From: SIG672 sp045657105
GTDB taxonomy: Bacteria; Bacillota; Clostridia; Oscillospirales; CAG-272
Assembly (NCBI GenBank): GCA_045657105.1
Contig: JAZOSN010000059.1
Span: 1-64,000, forward strand
Length of the DNA stretch: 64,000 nucleotides
Direction of reading: 5' to 3'
Position numbers and translations under genes: made by a program. Under the pieces are notes generated by a model, which saw only the letters and a list, made by a program, of their open reading frames with translations, ran no database searches and was not told where the DNA came from. Below are positions 25,290 to 32,443 of this stretch, piece by piece (positions within the stretch are counted from its first letter, which is position 1; every line of letters starts with the position of its first letter).

Positions 25290-26960
25290 TTATTTTTTGA
25301 ATATCTCGATATGCACCGAAAGAGTATCCGTCGCCTTTGTGTAAAAGACCTTGTAGTGTCCGTGACGACTGCACGCGGTCTTTCCCGCGTCGACTATCTC
25401 ACCACTTGCCGTATATCTGCAAGTATATCCCCCGTAGGTGATTTCGAGCTTGTTTTTATCAAGGACGATCTCAGAGTACTCCTCTCCGTCAAACTCGAAT
25501 GCCGGCAGGAGATGAGCGATCTCGCCGTCGCCCGAAGCGACTATATCGACACCGTTTTTGCCGACCGTATATCTCGTGCTGATAAGCGCGCCATCCGCAA
25601 GCGTCACGTCAAACGCCGCGCGCGCACACTTTTCGTCCGAGGAGAGCTCGGTCAGTTGATATTTTGAGTCCGGAGTCGTTGCAAAAATATAGCTTTCCTG
25701 CTTTTTGTGACCGACCGCAAGCGAAAGGTTACACGCGTCCTTCACGTCGATCTCATAGCTCGGAGTAGCACTGCACGGACTCGACATACAAACACAACTC
25801 GGAGCGCAGTCCTTGTGAATTCTTCCAAGTCCTGACGCGTCGTAGTGCATATTGGAAAAGGTTTCAAATTCGAGGAAATATCCGCCCGCGCTTGCAAAAA
25901 CCTTGTGGAACTCGTCCGATGTGGTTGCGGTGTACGGAATACTTCTGTCGATCTCTTTTATCTCTATATTGTCATCGCAGATAAGCTGTGCAACGTAAAG
26001 AAAAGATGCCGTAGTTATCATATATTTATCAAAATACGCGTAGTTCTCGCAACCGTATTTCGTTTCGGTCGGGAAGCGGTTTTTGATATGTCTTATCGGC
26101 TCCTTCGAAAGCCAGTACTGCACGTTATCAAGCGCTTTTTTCGCCGCCGCCTTGAACTCTCCCGCAAGCGCGAGATCACCCTCCCTTGCATATCTGTTTG
26201 CCTCGTATTCAAGAACTATCGCGAGGTGAGCCTCATTGTGCGGAAACTGCGAGGAGCGTCCGCCAAACGGAACCTCTCCCGTGACAGACTGCATTTTGAG
26301 AGTAAGAAGCCCTGCTTTTCTAAGACAAGAGTCAAGCTCGTCGCGGTACATTCCGTTATAGCCGAAATGAAGAAGAACGGCAAAAAGTCCTCTCGGAACG
26401 AGGTCGTATACCATCGGCGGGTTTTCCTCGTCGTCGCGGTACATTCCGTTACAGTCAAGCCAGTGAAGCTGAGTCGGGATCTGAATATCCACAAACTCGC
26501 TCGAATCGCAAAGTCCGATATAGGTACGCATATACTCGCTGACTGCGGTGAAAAGCGCCCAGTTGAAGATCTTATCGCTCGGCGTTTTGGCGTACTGAGT
26601 GTAGCACTTTTCGGGTACTATCGTACGAAGGGAGTTTTTCCAGGACTCAATTTTTTCCTCTCTAACTATTCCCTTTCCGCTAAGCTCCATAATACAGAAA
26701 ATTATCTCTTTTACCGAAAAATCGTTTGCCGCCTTGACCTTAGGTATATTCTCACAGCAAAAATCCATCATTTCAAGGAATATCGGCAAAAGCTCTCTCT
26801 TTCGTCCGCGCGCGATAAGAATACCTATATCGGCAGTAAGCCTCGGAAATCCGTGTTCTTTAAGACCTCCCTCGCGGACCTCGTTAAAATATCGCTCGAT
26901 ATGCTCGTAGCTGTACGCTTCGAGCGTTCTTTCCATAAGAGAAATGTATCTTTCCTTCAT
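25290..26960 (-). CDS. Probable alpha/alpha-toroid plus beta-sandwich protein, polysaccharide-lyase or heparinase-like
   Basis: A 556-residue protein without a signal peptide. The first about 330 residues look like a helical toroid (repeated hydrophobic helices, NWALFTAVSEYMRTYIGLC). This half contains a conserved-looking segment GEVPFGGRSSQFPHNEAHLA near residues 230-250 that could be catalytic. The last about 200 residues look like a beta-sandwich. This two-part layout is typical of several lyase and hydrolase families acting on uronic-acid polysaccharides. I cannot assign a family. The protein is monocistronic, with a perfect-consensus promoter upstream and a terminator behind. An AAGGAGAG site supports the start. 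A cytoplasmic location would imply action on imported oligosaccharides. Confidence 0.6.
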   Translation of the reverse strand: MKERYISLMERTLEAYSYEHIERYFNEVREGGLKEHGFPRLTADIGILIARGRKRELLPIFLEMMDFCCENIPKVKAANDFSVKEIIFCIMELSGKGIVREEKIESWKNSLRTIVPEKCYTQYAKTPSDKIFNWALFTAVSEYMRTYIGLCDSSEFVDIQIPTQLHWLDCNGMYRDDEENPPMVYDLVPRGLFAVLLHFGYNGMYRDELDSCLRKAGLLTLKMQSVTGEVPFGGRSSQFPHNEAHLAIVLEYEANRYAREGDLALAGEFKAAAKKALDNVQYWLSKEPIRHIKNRFPTETKYGCENYAYFDKYMITTASFLYVAQLICDDNIEIKEIDRSIPYTATTSDEFHKVFASAGGYFLEFETFSNMHYDASGLGRIHKDCAPSCVCMSSPCSATPSYEIDVKDACNLSLAVGHKKQESYIFATTPDSKYQLTELSSDEKCARAAFDVTLADGALISTRYTVGKNGVDIVASGDGEIAHLLPAFEFDGEEYSEIVLDKNKLEITYGGYTCRYTASGEIVDAGKTACSRHGHYKVFYTKATDTLSVHIEIFKK

Positions 26961-26991
26961 ACGGCTCTCTCCTTACCATTTTTCGGATTTT

Positions 26992-27020
26992 ATTATAACA
27001 GACGTCGAAAAAAATGTCAA
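26992..27020 (-). promoter_or_regulatory. Perfect-consensus sigma-A promoter of the toroid-protein gene
   Basis: Minus strand: TTGACA (27015-27020), a 17-base spacer and TATAAT (26992-26997). Both boxes match consensus exactly. Confidence 0.85.
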
Positions 27021-27058
27021 TAAATTTCGTTATAAGGAAAAAAATATTATTATCTCGC

Positions 27059-27087
27059 TTGACAGACCGAGAAAGGCGTGCTATAAT
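27059..27087 (+). promoter_or_regulatory. Perfect-consensus sigma-A promoter of the SCIFF precursor
   Basis: TTGACA (27059-27064), a 17-base spacer and TATAAT (27082-27087), 36 bases before the precursor ATG. Both boxes match consensus exactly, which fits strong expression of a small peptide. Confidence 0.88.
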
Positions 27088-27123
27088 AAGGTAAATATAA
27101 AATACTAAACGGAGGAATTTATA

Positions 27124-27282
27124 ATGCGTATAAAGACTCTCGATACCAGAAATCTCTGCGAAAGCGCAAAGAACGGCGGTTGCGGCGAATGCCAGACCTC
27201 CTGCCAGTCCGCTTGCAAGACCAGCTGCGGTATCGCTAACCAGCAGTGTGAAAACACCAAGAAGGAAAACGAAAACAAGTAA
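27124..27282 (+). CDS. scfA: SCIFF (six cysteines in forty-five) ranthipeptide precursor
   Basis: A 52-residue peptide with N-terminal leader MRIKTLDTRNLCESAKNGG and the hallmark core CGECQTSCQSACKTSC followed by GIANQQC. This is the near-invariant SCIFF signature of Clostridia, whose Cys residues are joined by thioether bonds to other side chains by a radical-SAM enzyme. The core Cys are at 20, 23, 27, 31, 35 and 42. A seventh Cys at position 12 lies in the leader, where the SCIFF peptides I remember have none. An AAACGGAGG ribosome site lies upstream. The gene is followed by its maturase at 27516. It is too short for routine gene-length cut-offs. Confidence 0.96.
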   Translation: MRIKTLDTRNLCESAKNGGCGECQTSCQSACKTSCGIANQQCENTKKENENK

Positions 27283-27296
27283 TCATTTTCGCTCCG

Positions 27297-27323
27297 AATG
27301 CCGCCTTTTTGGGCGGCATTTTT
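27297..27323 (+). terminator. Rho-independent terminator after the SCIFF precursor
   Basis: Stem AATGCCGCC with its complement GGCGGCATT, a loop of about six bases and a T run. It lies between the precursor and its maturase, so it should let the precursor be made in excess over the enzyme by partial termination. Confidence 0.85.
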
Positions 27324-27500
27324 GGTCTAAGGGCGCAGCCCTTAGATATCCCGCCAAGAAATTTTAAAAAAGTTTCTTGGATCTTCAAACGTAATCTGAA
27401 AACCCTTTTTGTAAAAAGGTTTTTCAGACTTTCCCAAAAACTTTACTTAGGGAACTTTTTGGAAAAAGTTCCCTAAGAACCCTCAAAAACTTTACTTAAA
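27324..27500. repeat. Intergenic hairpin-repeat cluster between SCIFF precursor and maturase
   Basis: Four successive inverted repeats with no gene: CTAAGGGCGCAGCCCTTAG; CAAGAAATTTT pairing with a copy ending TTTCTTG; a stem of TCTGAAAAACC type around 27400-27430; and AGGGAACTTTTT pairing around 27449-27475. The spacer motif CCCAAAAACTTTA recurs. The same modules occur at 51530-51770, so this is a dispersed intergenic repeat family. Confidence 0.7.
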
Positions 27501-27515
27501 AGGACTACATACTCT

Positions 27516-28892
27516 ATGATACATGCATATAAGCTTGGCGGAATGAATATAGTACTCGACGTCTTCTCGGGCTCTGTCCACGTAGTCGATGAGGTTGCTT
27601 ACGACATCATCACCGCATACGAAAACAAGGAAAAAGAAGAAATAATCACTGAAATTCTCGCAAAATATCAGGACAGAGAAGATGTAAACCGCGATGAGAT
27701 CATCGACTGCTTCGACCAGATCGAGGCTCTTAAAGCATCAGGCAAGCTATTTGCGCCCGACACCTTCTCTCCTATTGCAGACACGCTCAAAAGAAAGACC
27801 TCGGGCGTCGTAAAGGCACTCTGTCTGCACGTGGCTCACACCTGCAACTTAAACTGCGAGTATTGCTTTGCAAGTCAGGGAAAATATCACGGCGACCGCG
27901 CCGTAATGAGCCTTGACGTCGCGAAACGCGCGCTCGATTTCCTTATCGAAAACTCGAAGGGCAGACGAAACTTAGAAGTCGACTTTTTCGGCGGCGAGCC
28001 TCTTATGAATTTCGATATGCTTAAAGAACTCGTAAAATACGCCCGTGAGCGTGAGAAGGAATGCGGAAAGAATTTCCGTTTTACTCTGACCACGAACGGA
28101 CTTCTTATCGACGACGACGTAATTGACTTTGCAAACCGCGAGATGAGCAACGTCGTGCTCAGTCTTGACGGAAGAAAAGAAATCCACGACCGCTACCGCG
28201 TTGACTATGCAGGAAACGGAAGCTGGGAGCGCATCGTTCCCAAATTCCAAAAGCTCGTAGAGGCGCGCGGCGGAAAGAACTACTATATGCGCGGCACCTT
28301 CACGCACGCAAATCCCGACTTTGTAAAGGACATCGAAAAGATGCTCGAGCTTGGATTTACCGAGCTTAGTATGGAGCCCGTAGTGTGCGCACCGGAGGAC
28401 AAATCCGCACTTACTGCCGAGGATCTTCCGATAGTTCTCGAGCAGTATGAAAAGCTTGCAGAGCTTATGCTCAGTCGCCGCCGTGCAGGCAAGCCCTTCA
28501 CCTTCTACCACTATATGATCGACCTTAGCGGCGGTCCCTGCATCTACAAGAGAGTTTCGGGTTGCGGCTCGGGAACCGAATATATGGCGGTCACTCCTTG
28601 GGGCGATCTTTACCCCTGCCACCAGTTCGTCGGCGAGGAAAAATTCAAACTCGGCGACATTTGGAACGGCGTTACAAACACTGATACACAGGAAGAATTC
28701 GGCAAATGCAACGTATATTCGCGCCCTGAATGTGCTACCTGTTGGGCAAAGCTCTACTGCTCGGGTGGTTGTGCGGCAAACGCCTACCATTCGACAGGCT
28801 CGGTAAACGGTGTTTACAAATACGGTTGCGAGCTATTTCGCAAGAGAATGGAATGTGCTATTATGCTCGAAGCGGCAAAGGCAGAAGAGTAA
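27516..28892 (+). CDS. scfB: SCIFF-peptide radical SAM maturase with SPASM domain
   Basis: A 458-residue enzyme that installs thioether crosslinks on the SCIFF core. It has an N-terminal RRE-like segment of about 95 residues (MIHAYKLGGMNIVLDVFSGS). The radical-SAM CX3CX2C motif HTCNLNCEYCFASQG follows at about residues 110-123. A core with GGEPLM comes next, and a C-terminal SPASM region carries two auxiliary-cluster Cys sets (GCGSGTEYM, YPCHQF, CNVYSRPECATCWAKLYCSGGC). Length and motif order match the clostridial family. Its substrate is encoded 234 bases upstream, and translation reads on to the decarboxylase-like gene with a one-base gap. Confidence 0.96.
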   Translation: MIHAYKLGGMNIVLDVFSGSVHVVDEVAYDIITAYENKEKEEIITEILAKYQDREDVNRDEIIDCFDQIEALKASGKLFAPDTFSPIADTLKRKTSGVVKALCLHVAHTCNLNCEYCFASQGKYHGDRAVMSLDVAKRALDFLIENSKGRRNLEVDFFGGEPLMNFDMLKELVKYAREREKECGKNFRFTLTTNGLLIDDDVIDFANREMSNVVLSLDGRKEIHDRYRVDYAGNGSWERIVPKFQKLVEARGGKNYYMRGTFTHANPDFVKDIEKMLELGFTELSMEPVVCAPEDKSALTAEDLPIVLEQYEKLAELMLSRRRAGKPFTFYHYMIDLSGGPCIYKRVSGCGSGTEYMAVTPWGDLYPCHQFVGEEKFKLGDIWNGVTNTDTQEEFGKCNVYSRPECATCWAKLYCSGGCAANAYHSTGSVNGVYKYGCELFRKRMECAIMLEAAKAEE

Positions 28893-28893
28893 T

Positions 28894-30225
28894 ATGGATA
28901 CTCCGATATACGATTTCGTTAAAAAATACGCGCAGGAGAAAGCCTTTCGCGCGCATATGCCGGGACACAAAGGAAACGGACCGCTCGGCGTCGAGGCGCT
29001 CGACCTCACCGAAATTGACGGAGCGGACGTCCTTTACAGTCCTAGCGGAATAATAAAAAAGAGCGAGGAAAACGCGGCAGAGCTGTTTGGCACTTCAAGG
29101 ACACTCTATTCTACCGAAGGCTCTTCCCTTTCTATCCGCGCGATGCTCTACCTTGCAACGCTTTATGCTAAAAGCCGTGGCAAAAATCCGAGGATCGCGG
29201 CAGGACGAAACGCGCACAGAGTATTTATAAGTGCCTCCGCTCTGCTTGATTTTGACGTCGCTTGGATATTTCCCGAAAAAATCGAGAGTATAGTTTCCTG
29301 CGAGATAACTCCGGACGCGCTCGACAAATTCTTATCCGAAAACGAGGTCTGCGCGGTATATATAACAAGTCCGGATTATCTCGGAAATATTGCAGATATT
29401 GCAGGTCTTTCGAAGATCTGCAAGAAACACGGAGCTCTGCTTCTGGTTGACAACGCGCACGGCGCATATCTGAATTTTCTGCCGTCGCCCTGTCACCCAA
29501 TAGCACTCGGAGCAGATATCTCGGCAGATTCGGCACACAAAACTCTGCCCGTTCTGACGGGCGGCGGATACCTGCACATCTCAAAAGATGCGCCGGAGCT
29601 CTTTTTTGAGCAGGCAGACTGTGCTATGGCACTTTTCGCCTCGACGAGTCCGTCGTATCTGATAATGCAGTCGCTTGATCTTGCAAACAGATATATCGCA
29701 GACTCATATCGCGAGCGTCTTGCGATTTTTGCCGAAAAGACAGAAAAATTAAAGAAAAGCCTGATAAAAGCAGGCTACATACTCGTCGGAAACGAGCCGC
29801 TCAAAGTGACGATCGCTCCCAAAGGATATGGATACACGGGCGAGGAAATAGCAAATATTCTGCGAGAGAAAAACATCGTCTGCGAATTCTGCGACAGAGA
29901 TTTTACCGTTCTTATGCTCACTCCCGAGAGCGGCGATGAGATGCTTGACAAGATTTACGGAGTGCTGAGCCACATACCGAAAAATCCCGAGATCACCGAC
30001 AAAATGCCTACTCTCAGTCTACCCGAAAGAGTTCTTTCTCCGAGAGAGGCGACGATGCTCCCGAGCCGTGAATTTGACATTTGCGACTGCGTAGGAAAAG
30101 TGCTTGCAACACCGAGCGTTTCCTGCCCACCCGCAATACCGATCGTCGTTTGCGGCGAAAGAATAAGCGAGAGCGCAGTCGGCGTTTTCGAGTATTACGG
30201 CATCAAAAAAGTCCGCTGTGTGTAA
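28894..30225 (+). CDS. PLP-dependent Orn/Lys/Arg decarboxylase-family protein
   Basis: A 443-residue fold-type I PLP enzyme. It starts MDTPIYDFVKKYAQEKAFRAHMPGHKGN; the MPGHKG motif is characteristic of the Orn/Lys/Arg decarboxylase family. The Schiff-base lysine is in SADSAHKTLPVLTGGGYLH, with the phosphate-binding Asp in LLLVDNAHGAY. The short C-terminal domain makes it smaller than enterobacterial lysine decarboxylases and similar to the Bacillus SpeA/YaaO type. Likely products are polyamines (agmatine, cadaverine or similar), but the substrate cannot be read from sequence. The start overlaps nothing: it is one base after the maturase stop, so the two are co-transcribed. A longer frame starting at 28810 lies inside the maturase and is rejected. 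Confidence 0.88.
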   Translation: MDTPIYDFVKKYAQEKAFRAHMPGHKGNGPLGVEALDLTEIDGADVLYSPSGIIKKSEENAAELFGTSRTLYSTEGSSLSIRAMLYLATLYAKSRGKNPRIAAGRNAHRVFISASALLDFDVAWIFPEKIESIVSCEITPDALDKFLSENEVCAVYITSPDYLGNIADIAGLSKICKKHGALLLVDNAHGAYLNFLPSPCHPIALGADISADSAHKTLPVLTGGGYLHISKDAPELFFEQADCAMALFASTSPSYLIMQSLDLANRYIADSYRERLAIFAEKTEKLKKSLIKAGYILVGNEPLKVTIAPKGYGYTGEEIANILREKNIVCEFCDRDFTVLMLTPESGDEMLDKIYGVLSHIPKNPEITDKMPTLSLPERVLSPREATMLPSREFDICDCVGKVLATPSVSCPPAIPIVVCGERISESAVGVFEYYGIKKVRCV

Positions 30226-30251
30226 ACAAAACAATGAAAGGTGAAAGAAAA

Positions 30252-30650
30252 ATGACACCCAAGATCACAGGAATACATCATATAGCCCTAAAAGCAAAAG
30301 GGCTTGAAAACTACAAAAAGATGTTTGAATTTTATCACGAAATCCTCGGACTTCCGATAGTCAGAGAGTGGGGAGAGGGTGAAAATCTCGGTGCTATGCT
30401 CGATACCGGCGCAGGTATGCTCGAAATATTCTCAAATGCCGCCGATGTTCTTTCCGAGGGTGCTCTCCGCCACATCGCTTTTGCGGTAGAGAGTGTCGAC
30501 GTCTGCGTCGAGGCGGTACGAAAAGCGGGATATAAGATCACGATGGATCCAAAGGATATAGTGATCGCATCTGAGCCACCCTACCCCGCGCGCATCGCCT
30601 TCTGCGAGGGCCCCGTCGGCGAAAGCGTCGAGTTTTTTATGGAAAAATAA
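30252..30650 (+). CDS. VOC-family metalloenzyme (glyoxalase/lactoylglutathione-lyase-like)
   Basis: A 132-residue protein with two beta-alpha-beta-beta-beta modules. Probable metal ligands are the His in GIHHIALKA, the Glu in MLEIFS, the His in LRHIAFAV and the Glu in SVEFFMEK. This spacing is typical of the VOC superfamily (glyoxalase I, methylmalonyl-CoA epimerase, dioxygenases). The substrate is not determined. I chose the ATG at 30252 because the AAAGGTGAA ribosome site precedes it; an upstream ATG at 30234 is poorly placed. It is probably the last gene of the SCIFF transcript, ahead of a terminator. Confidence 0.82.
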   Translation: MTPKITGIHHIALKAKGLENYKKMFEFYHEILGLPIVREWGEGENLGAMLDTGAGMLEIFSNAADVLSEGALRHIAFAVESVDVCVEAVRKAGYKITMDPKDIVIASEPPYPARIAFCEGPVGESVEFFMEK

Positions 30651-30654
30651 GATA

Positions 30655-30684
30655 AAACGGACGGTTTTTACCGTCCGTTTTTTG
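30655..30684 (+). terminator. Rho-independent terminator of the SCIFF/decarboxylase/VOC transcript
   Basis: Stem AAAACGGACGG with its complement CCGTCCGTTTT and a T tail. A near-identical stem recurs at 31452-31480. Confidence 0.85.
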
Positions 30685-30702
30685 TTTGCAACCGACCGTT
30701 GC

Positions 30703-30731
30703 TCGACAAAAGCCGAATTCTATGATATAAT
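30703..30731 (+). promoter_or_regulatory. Sigma-A promoter of the XRE regulator
   Basis: TCGACA (30703-30708), a 17-base spacer and TATAAT (30726-30731), just ahead of the ribosome site GAGGTGAT and the ATG at 30752. Confidence 0.7.
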
Positions 30732-30751
30732 GCTTACGAGGTGATAAAGCA

Positions 30752-31450
30752 ATGTTTAATACCGTTAAATTCGGAAAAGCACTTTCCAAATTAAGAAAAA
30801 ACGCAGATATGACGCAAAGTGAACTTGCAGACAAATTAAACTTGACAAGGCAGGCTATTTCCAAATACGAACGCGGAGAAAGCTTTCCTGATATTTCTGT
30901 TCTCGTAAATATCGCCGCGGTATTTAATACAAGCCTCGACTCACTCATAAACGGCGGCGAACCAAGTGCAGGTGAGCGTTTGATGTTCAAAAGCGTTGCC
31001 GGCGTAGGTGACGACACGAGCTCCGGAACAATCGAAGACCTTGTGAATCTTGCGCCTCTTTTAAAACCAAGCGTTCTGAAAAAGCTTTCCGAAAAATTCG
31101 CCAAAGACGGAATAGACATCTCAAATATCGTTCTTCTCGCCGAATATCTGAGTGAAGATGCCATTGCAGAACTGATTGAAAATTCAAGCTTTGACGAGGT
31201 AAGTGATGAGCTTCTTGAAAGATTCATTCCCATACTTGATGTCCGCTCAAAGGATATTATATTCCAAAAAATATTGAACGGCGAGATAGATTGGAATTTT
31301 ATTAAGACTCTTCTGCCATATGCAGACTACATGACCTCTCAGATTGAAGCCGCCGTAGTCTTTGGTGCACTTCCCACAGAGGTACTAAAACTACTCAAAG
31401 AATATCAAGACGAAAAGATAAAACGATGGCAGGCAAATAATAAAAAATAA
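30752..31450 (+). CDS. XRE-family HTH transcriptional regulator with helical C-terminal domain
   Basis: A 232-residue protein. Residues about 8-62 form a Cro/CI-type helix-turn-helix (MTQSELADKLNLTRQAISKYERGESFPDISVL), the DNA-binding domain. The remaining about 150 residues are predicted helical with repeated Leu-rich units of about 25-30 residues (LVNLAPLLKPSVLKKLSEKF, then IVLLAEYLSEDAIAELI), which could be a protein-interaction surface. The gene is monocistronic between two terminators. Target genes are not evident; neighbouring VOC and AraC genes are possibilities only. Confidence 0.88.
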   Translation: MFNTVKFGKALSKLRKNADMTQSELADKLNLTRQAISKYERGESFPDISVLVNIAAVFNTSLDSLINGGEPSAGERLMFKSVAGVGDDTSSGTIEDLVNLAPLLKPSVLKKLSEKFAKDGIDISNIVLLAEYLSEDAIAELIENSSFDEVSDELLERFIPILDVRSKDIIFQKILNGEIDWNFIKTLLPYADYMTSQIEAAVVFGALPTEVLKLLKEYQDEKIKRWQANNKK

Positions 31451-31451
31451 C

Positions 31452-31480
31452 AAAACGGACGGTTTCCGTCCGTTTTTAAT
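31452..31480. terminator. Bidirectional terminator between convergent XRE and AraC genes
   Basis: Stem AAAACGGACGG / CCGTCCGTTTTT with flanking A and T runs, so it can act in both directions. It overlaps the last codon of the AraC gene. Confidence 0.8.
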
Positions 31481-32294
31481 ATCCGTCCTCGCAAAGCTTT
31501 TTGGCAATATAATTTTTCGGTGTACTTCCTCTGAGCTTTTTAAAAACCTTTATAAAATAAGAAGAATCGGTATATCCGCAGAGCTCTGCCACCTCTTCGA
31601 TAGTTCTGCCGTCAGACAAATACACGCAGGCGTGACTTATACGGACAGAGTTCAGAAAATCGTTAAATCCCGTACCTGCCGTCTGCTTCACCCACTTACT
31701 GAAATAATTTTTATTATATCCGAAAAAGTCGGACGCGTCCCTGATCGTCACTTTTTTCGAATAGTTTTCCTCTACCCATTCGAGAAGGCGGGCGGCTCCG
31801 CTATCGGTAACGGGAGTTAAAATATCCTGATCCGCGGTGTCCGCAAGAGAATTTATTATTTCAAGAGTCGCAATTAATCTTCTGTCGAACCGCTCAGCTT
31901 CGTCTGCCGCAATGCAGGCGTTTTTATATAGCTTATCGAAGCTCTGGATACTGCTTGGAATAAGATCAAGCGACATTCCGCGCACACTGAGAAGATTTTT
32001 TACGTTTATATATTTTTCGAGCTTTTCGATATTTATATGAAGCACGTGTATAAATTCTCCGCCGCCAAGATAAACGACCGAGTGAAGCTGTCTGGGCGCT
32101 ATGTATATCGCGCTGTCGCCCTCGATCTTTATTCTTCTCCCGTTGACCGTCGCCTCGCCACTTATCCCTCTTGTAAAGATTATCTCAACGGTATCGCCGT
32201 AGTGCAGATAGGTATTTGTGGGTCTTCCTCTGTCCTTTGGCATGGGTACGTTGTGCCACATCCATATTTTCGAAGTAGAAGTTTCCTTAAACAT
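31476..32294 (-). CDS. AraC-family transcriptional regulator with N-terminal cupin domain
   Basis: A 272-residue regulator. The N-terminal half (about residues 20-110) looks like a cupin sugar-sensing domain (GDTVEIIFTRGISGEATVNG, then IAPRQLHSVVYL). The C-terminal half (about 170-268) has two helix-turn-helix motifs: VTIRDASDFFGYNKNYFSKWVKQ and RTIEEVAELCGYTDSSYFIK. The second carries the AraC signature. I start at the ATG at 32294; the in-frame GTG before it lies inside the AGGAGGT site. It is divergent from the GH38 mannosidase, so it probably controls that gene in response to a sugar. Confidence 0.9.
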   Translation of the reverse strand: MFKETSTSKIWMWHNVPMPKDRGRPTNTYLHYGDTVEIIFTRGISGEATVNGRRIKIEGDSAIYIAPRQLHSVVYLGGGEFIHVLHINIEKLEKYINVKNLLSVRGMSLDLIPSSIQSFDKLYKNACIAADEAERFDRRLIATLEIINSLADTADQDILTPVTDSGAARLLEWVEENYSKKVTIRDASDFFGYNKNYFSKWVKQTAGTGFNDFLNSVRISHACVYLSDGRTIEEVAELCGYTDSSYFIKVFKKLRGSTPKNYIAKKLCEDGY

Positions 32295-32314
32295 CAGGTC
32301 CACCTCCTAAGGCT

Positions 32315-32342
32315 ATTTTACCATTTAAAAGGCATTTGTCAA
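32315..32342 (-). promoter_or_regulatory. Promoter of the AraC regulator
   Basis: Minus strand: TTGACA (32337-32342), a 16-base spacer and TAAAAT (32315-32320), directly upstream of the AGGAGGT site. Confidence 0.75.
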
Positions 32343-32358
32343 GTCTATATGTGAGTTT

Positions 32359-32387
32359 TTTACTATTTTTAGTTAAAATATTATATT
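32359..32387 (+). promoter_or_regulatory. Possible promoter of the GH38 gene
   Basis: TTTACT (32359-32364), a 17-base spacer and TATATT (32382-32387). The -35 box is poor, as expected for a gene needing an AraC-type activator. The AT-rich stretch around it contains short inverted repeats (TTTTAGTTAAAA; TTAGTAACTAAAA at about 32420-32432) that could be regulator sites. Confidence 0.4.
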
Positions 32388-32443
32388 TTTATATCCGCCG
32401 ACGGAGGATAGAATTATTTTAGTAACTAAAAGGAGGTCCGAAC

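Noticed and set aside
28810..28893. Earlier start for the decarboxylase-like protein
   Set aside because: It would lie inside the maturase gene; the family N-terminus begins at the ATG at 28894.
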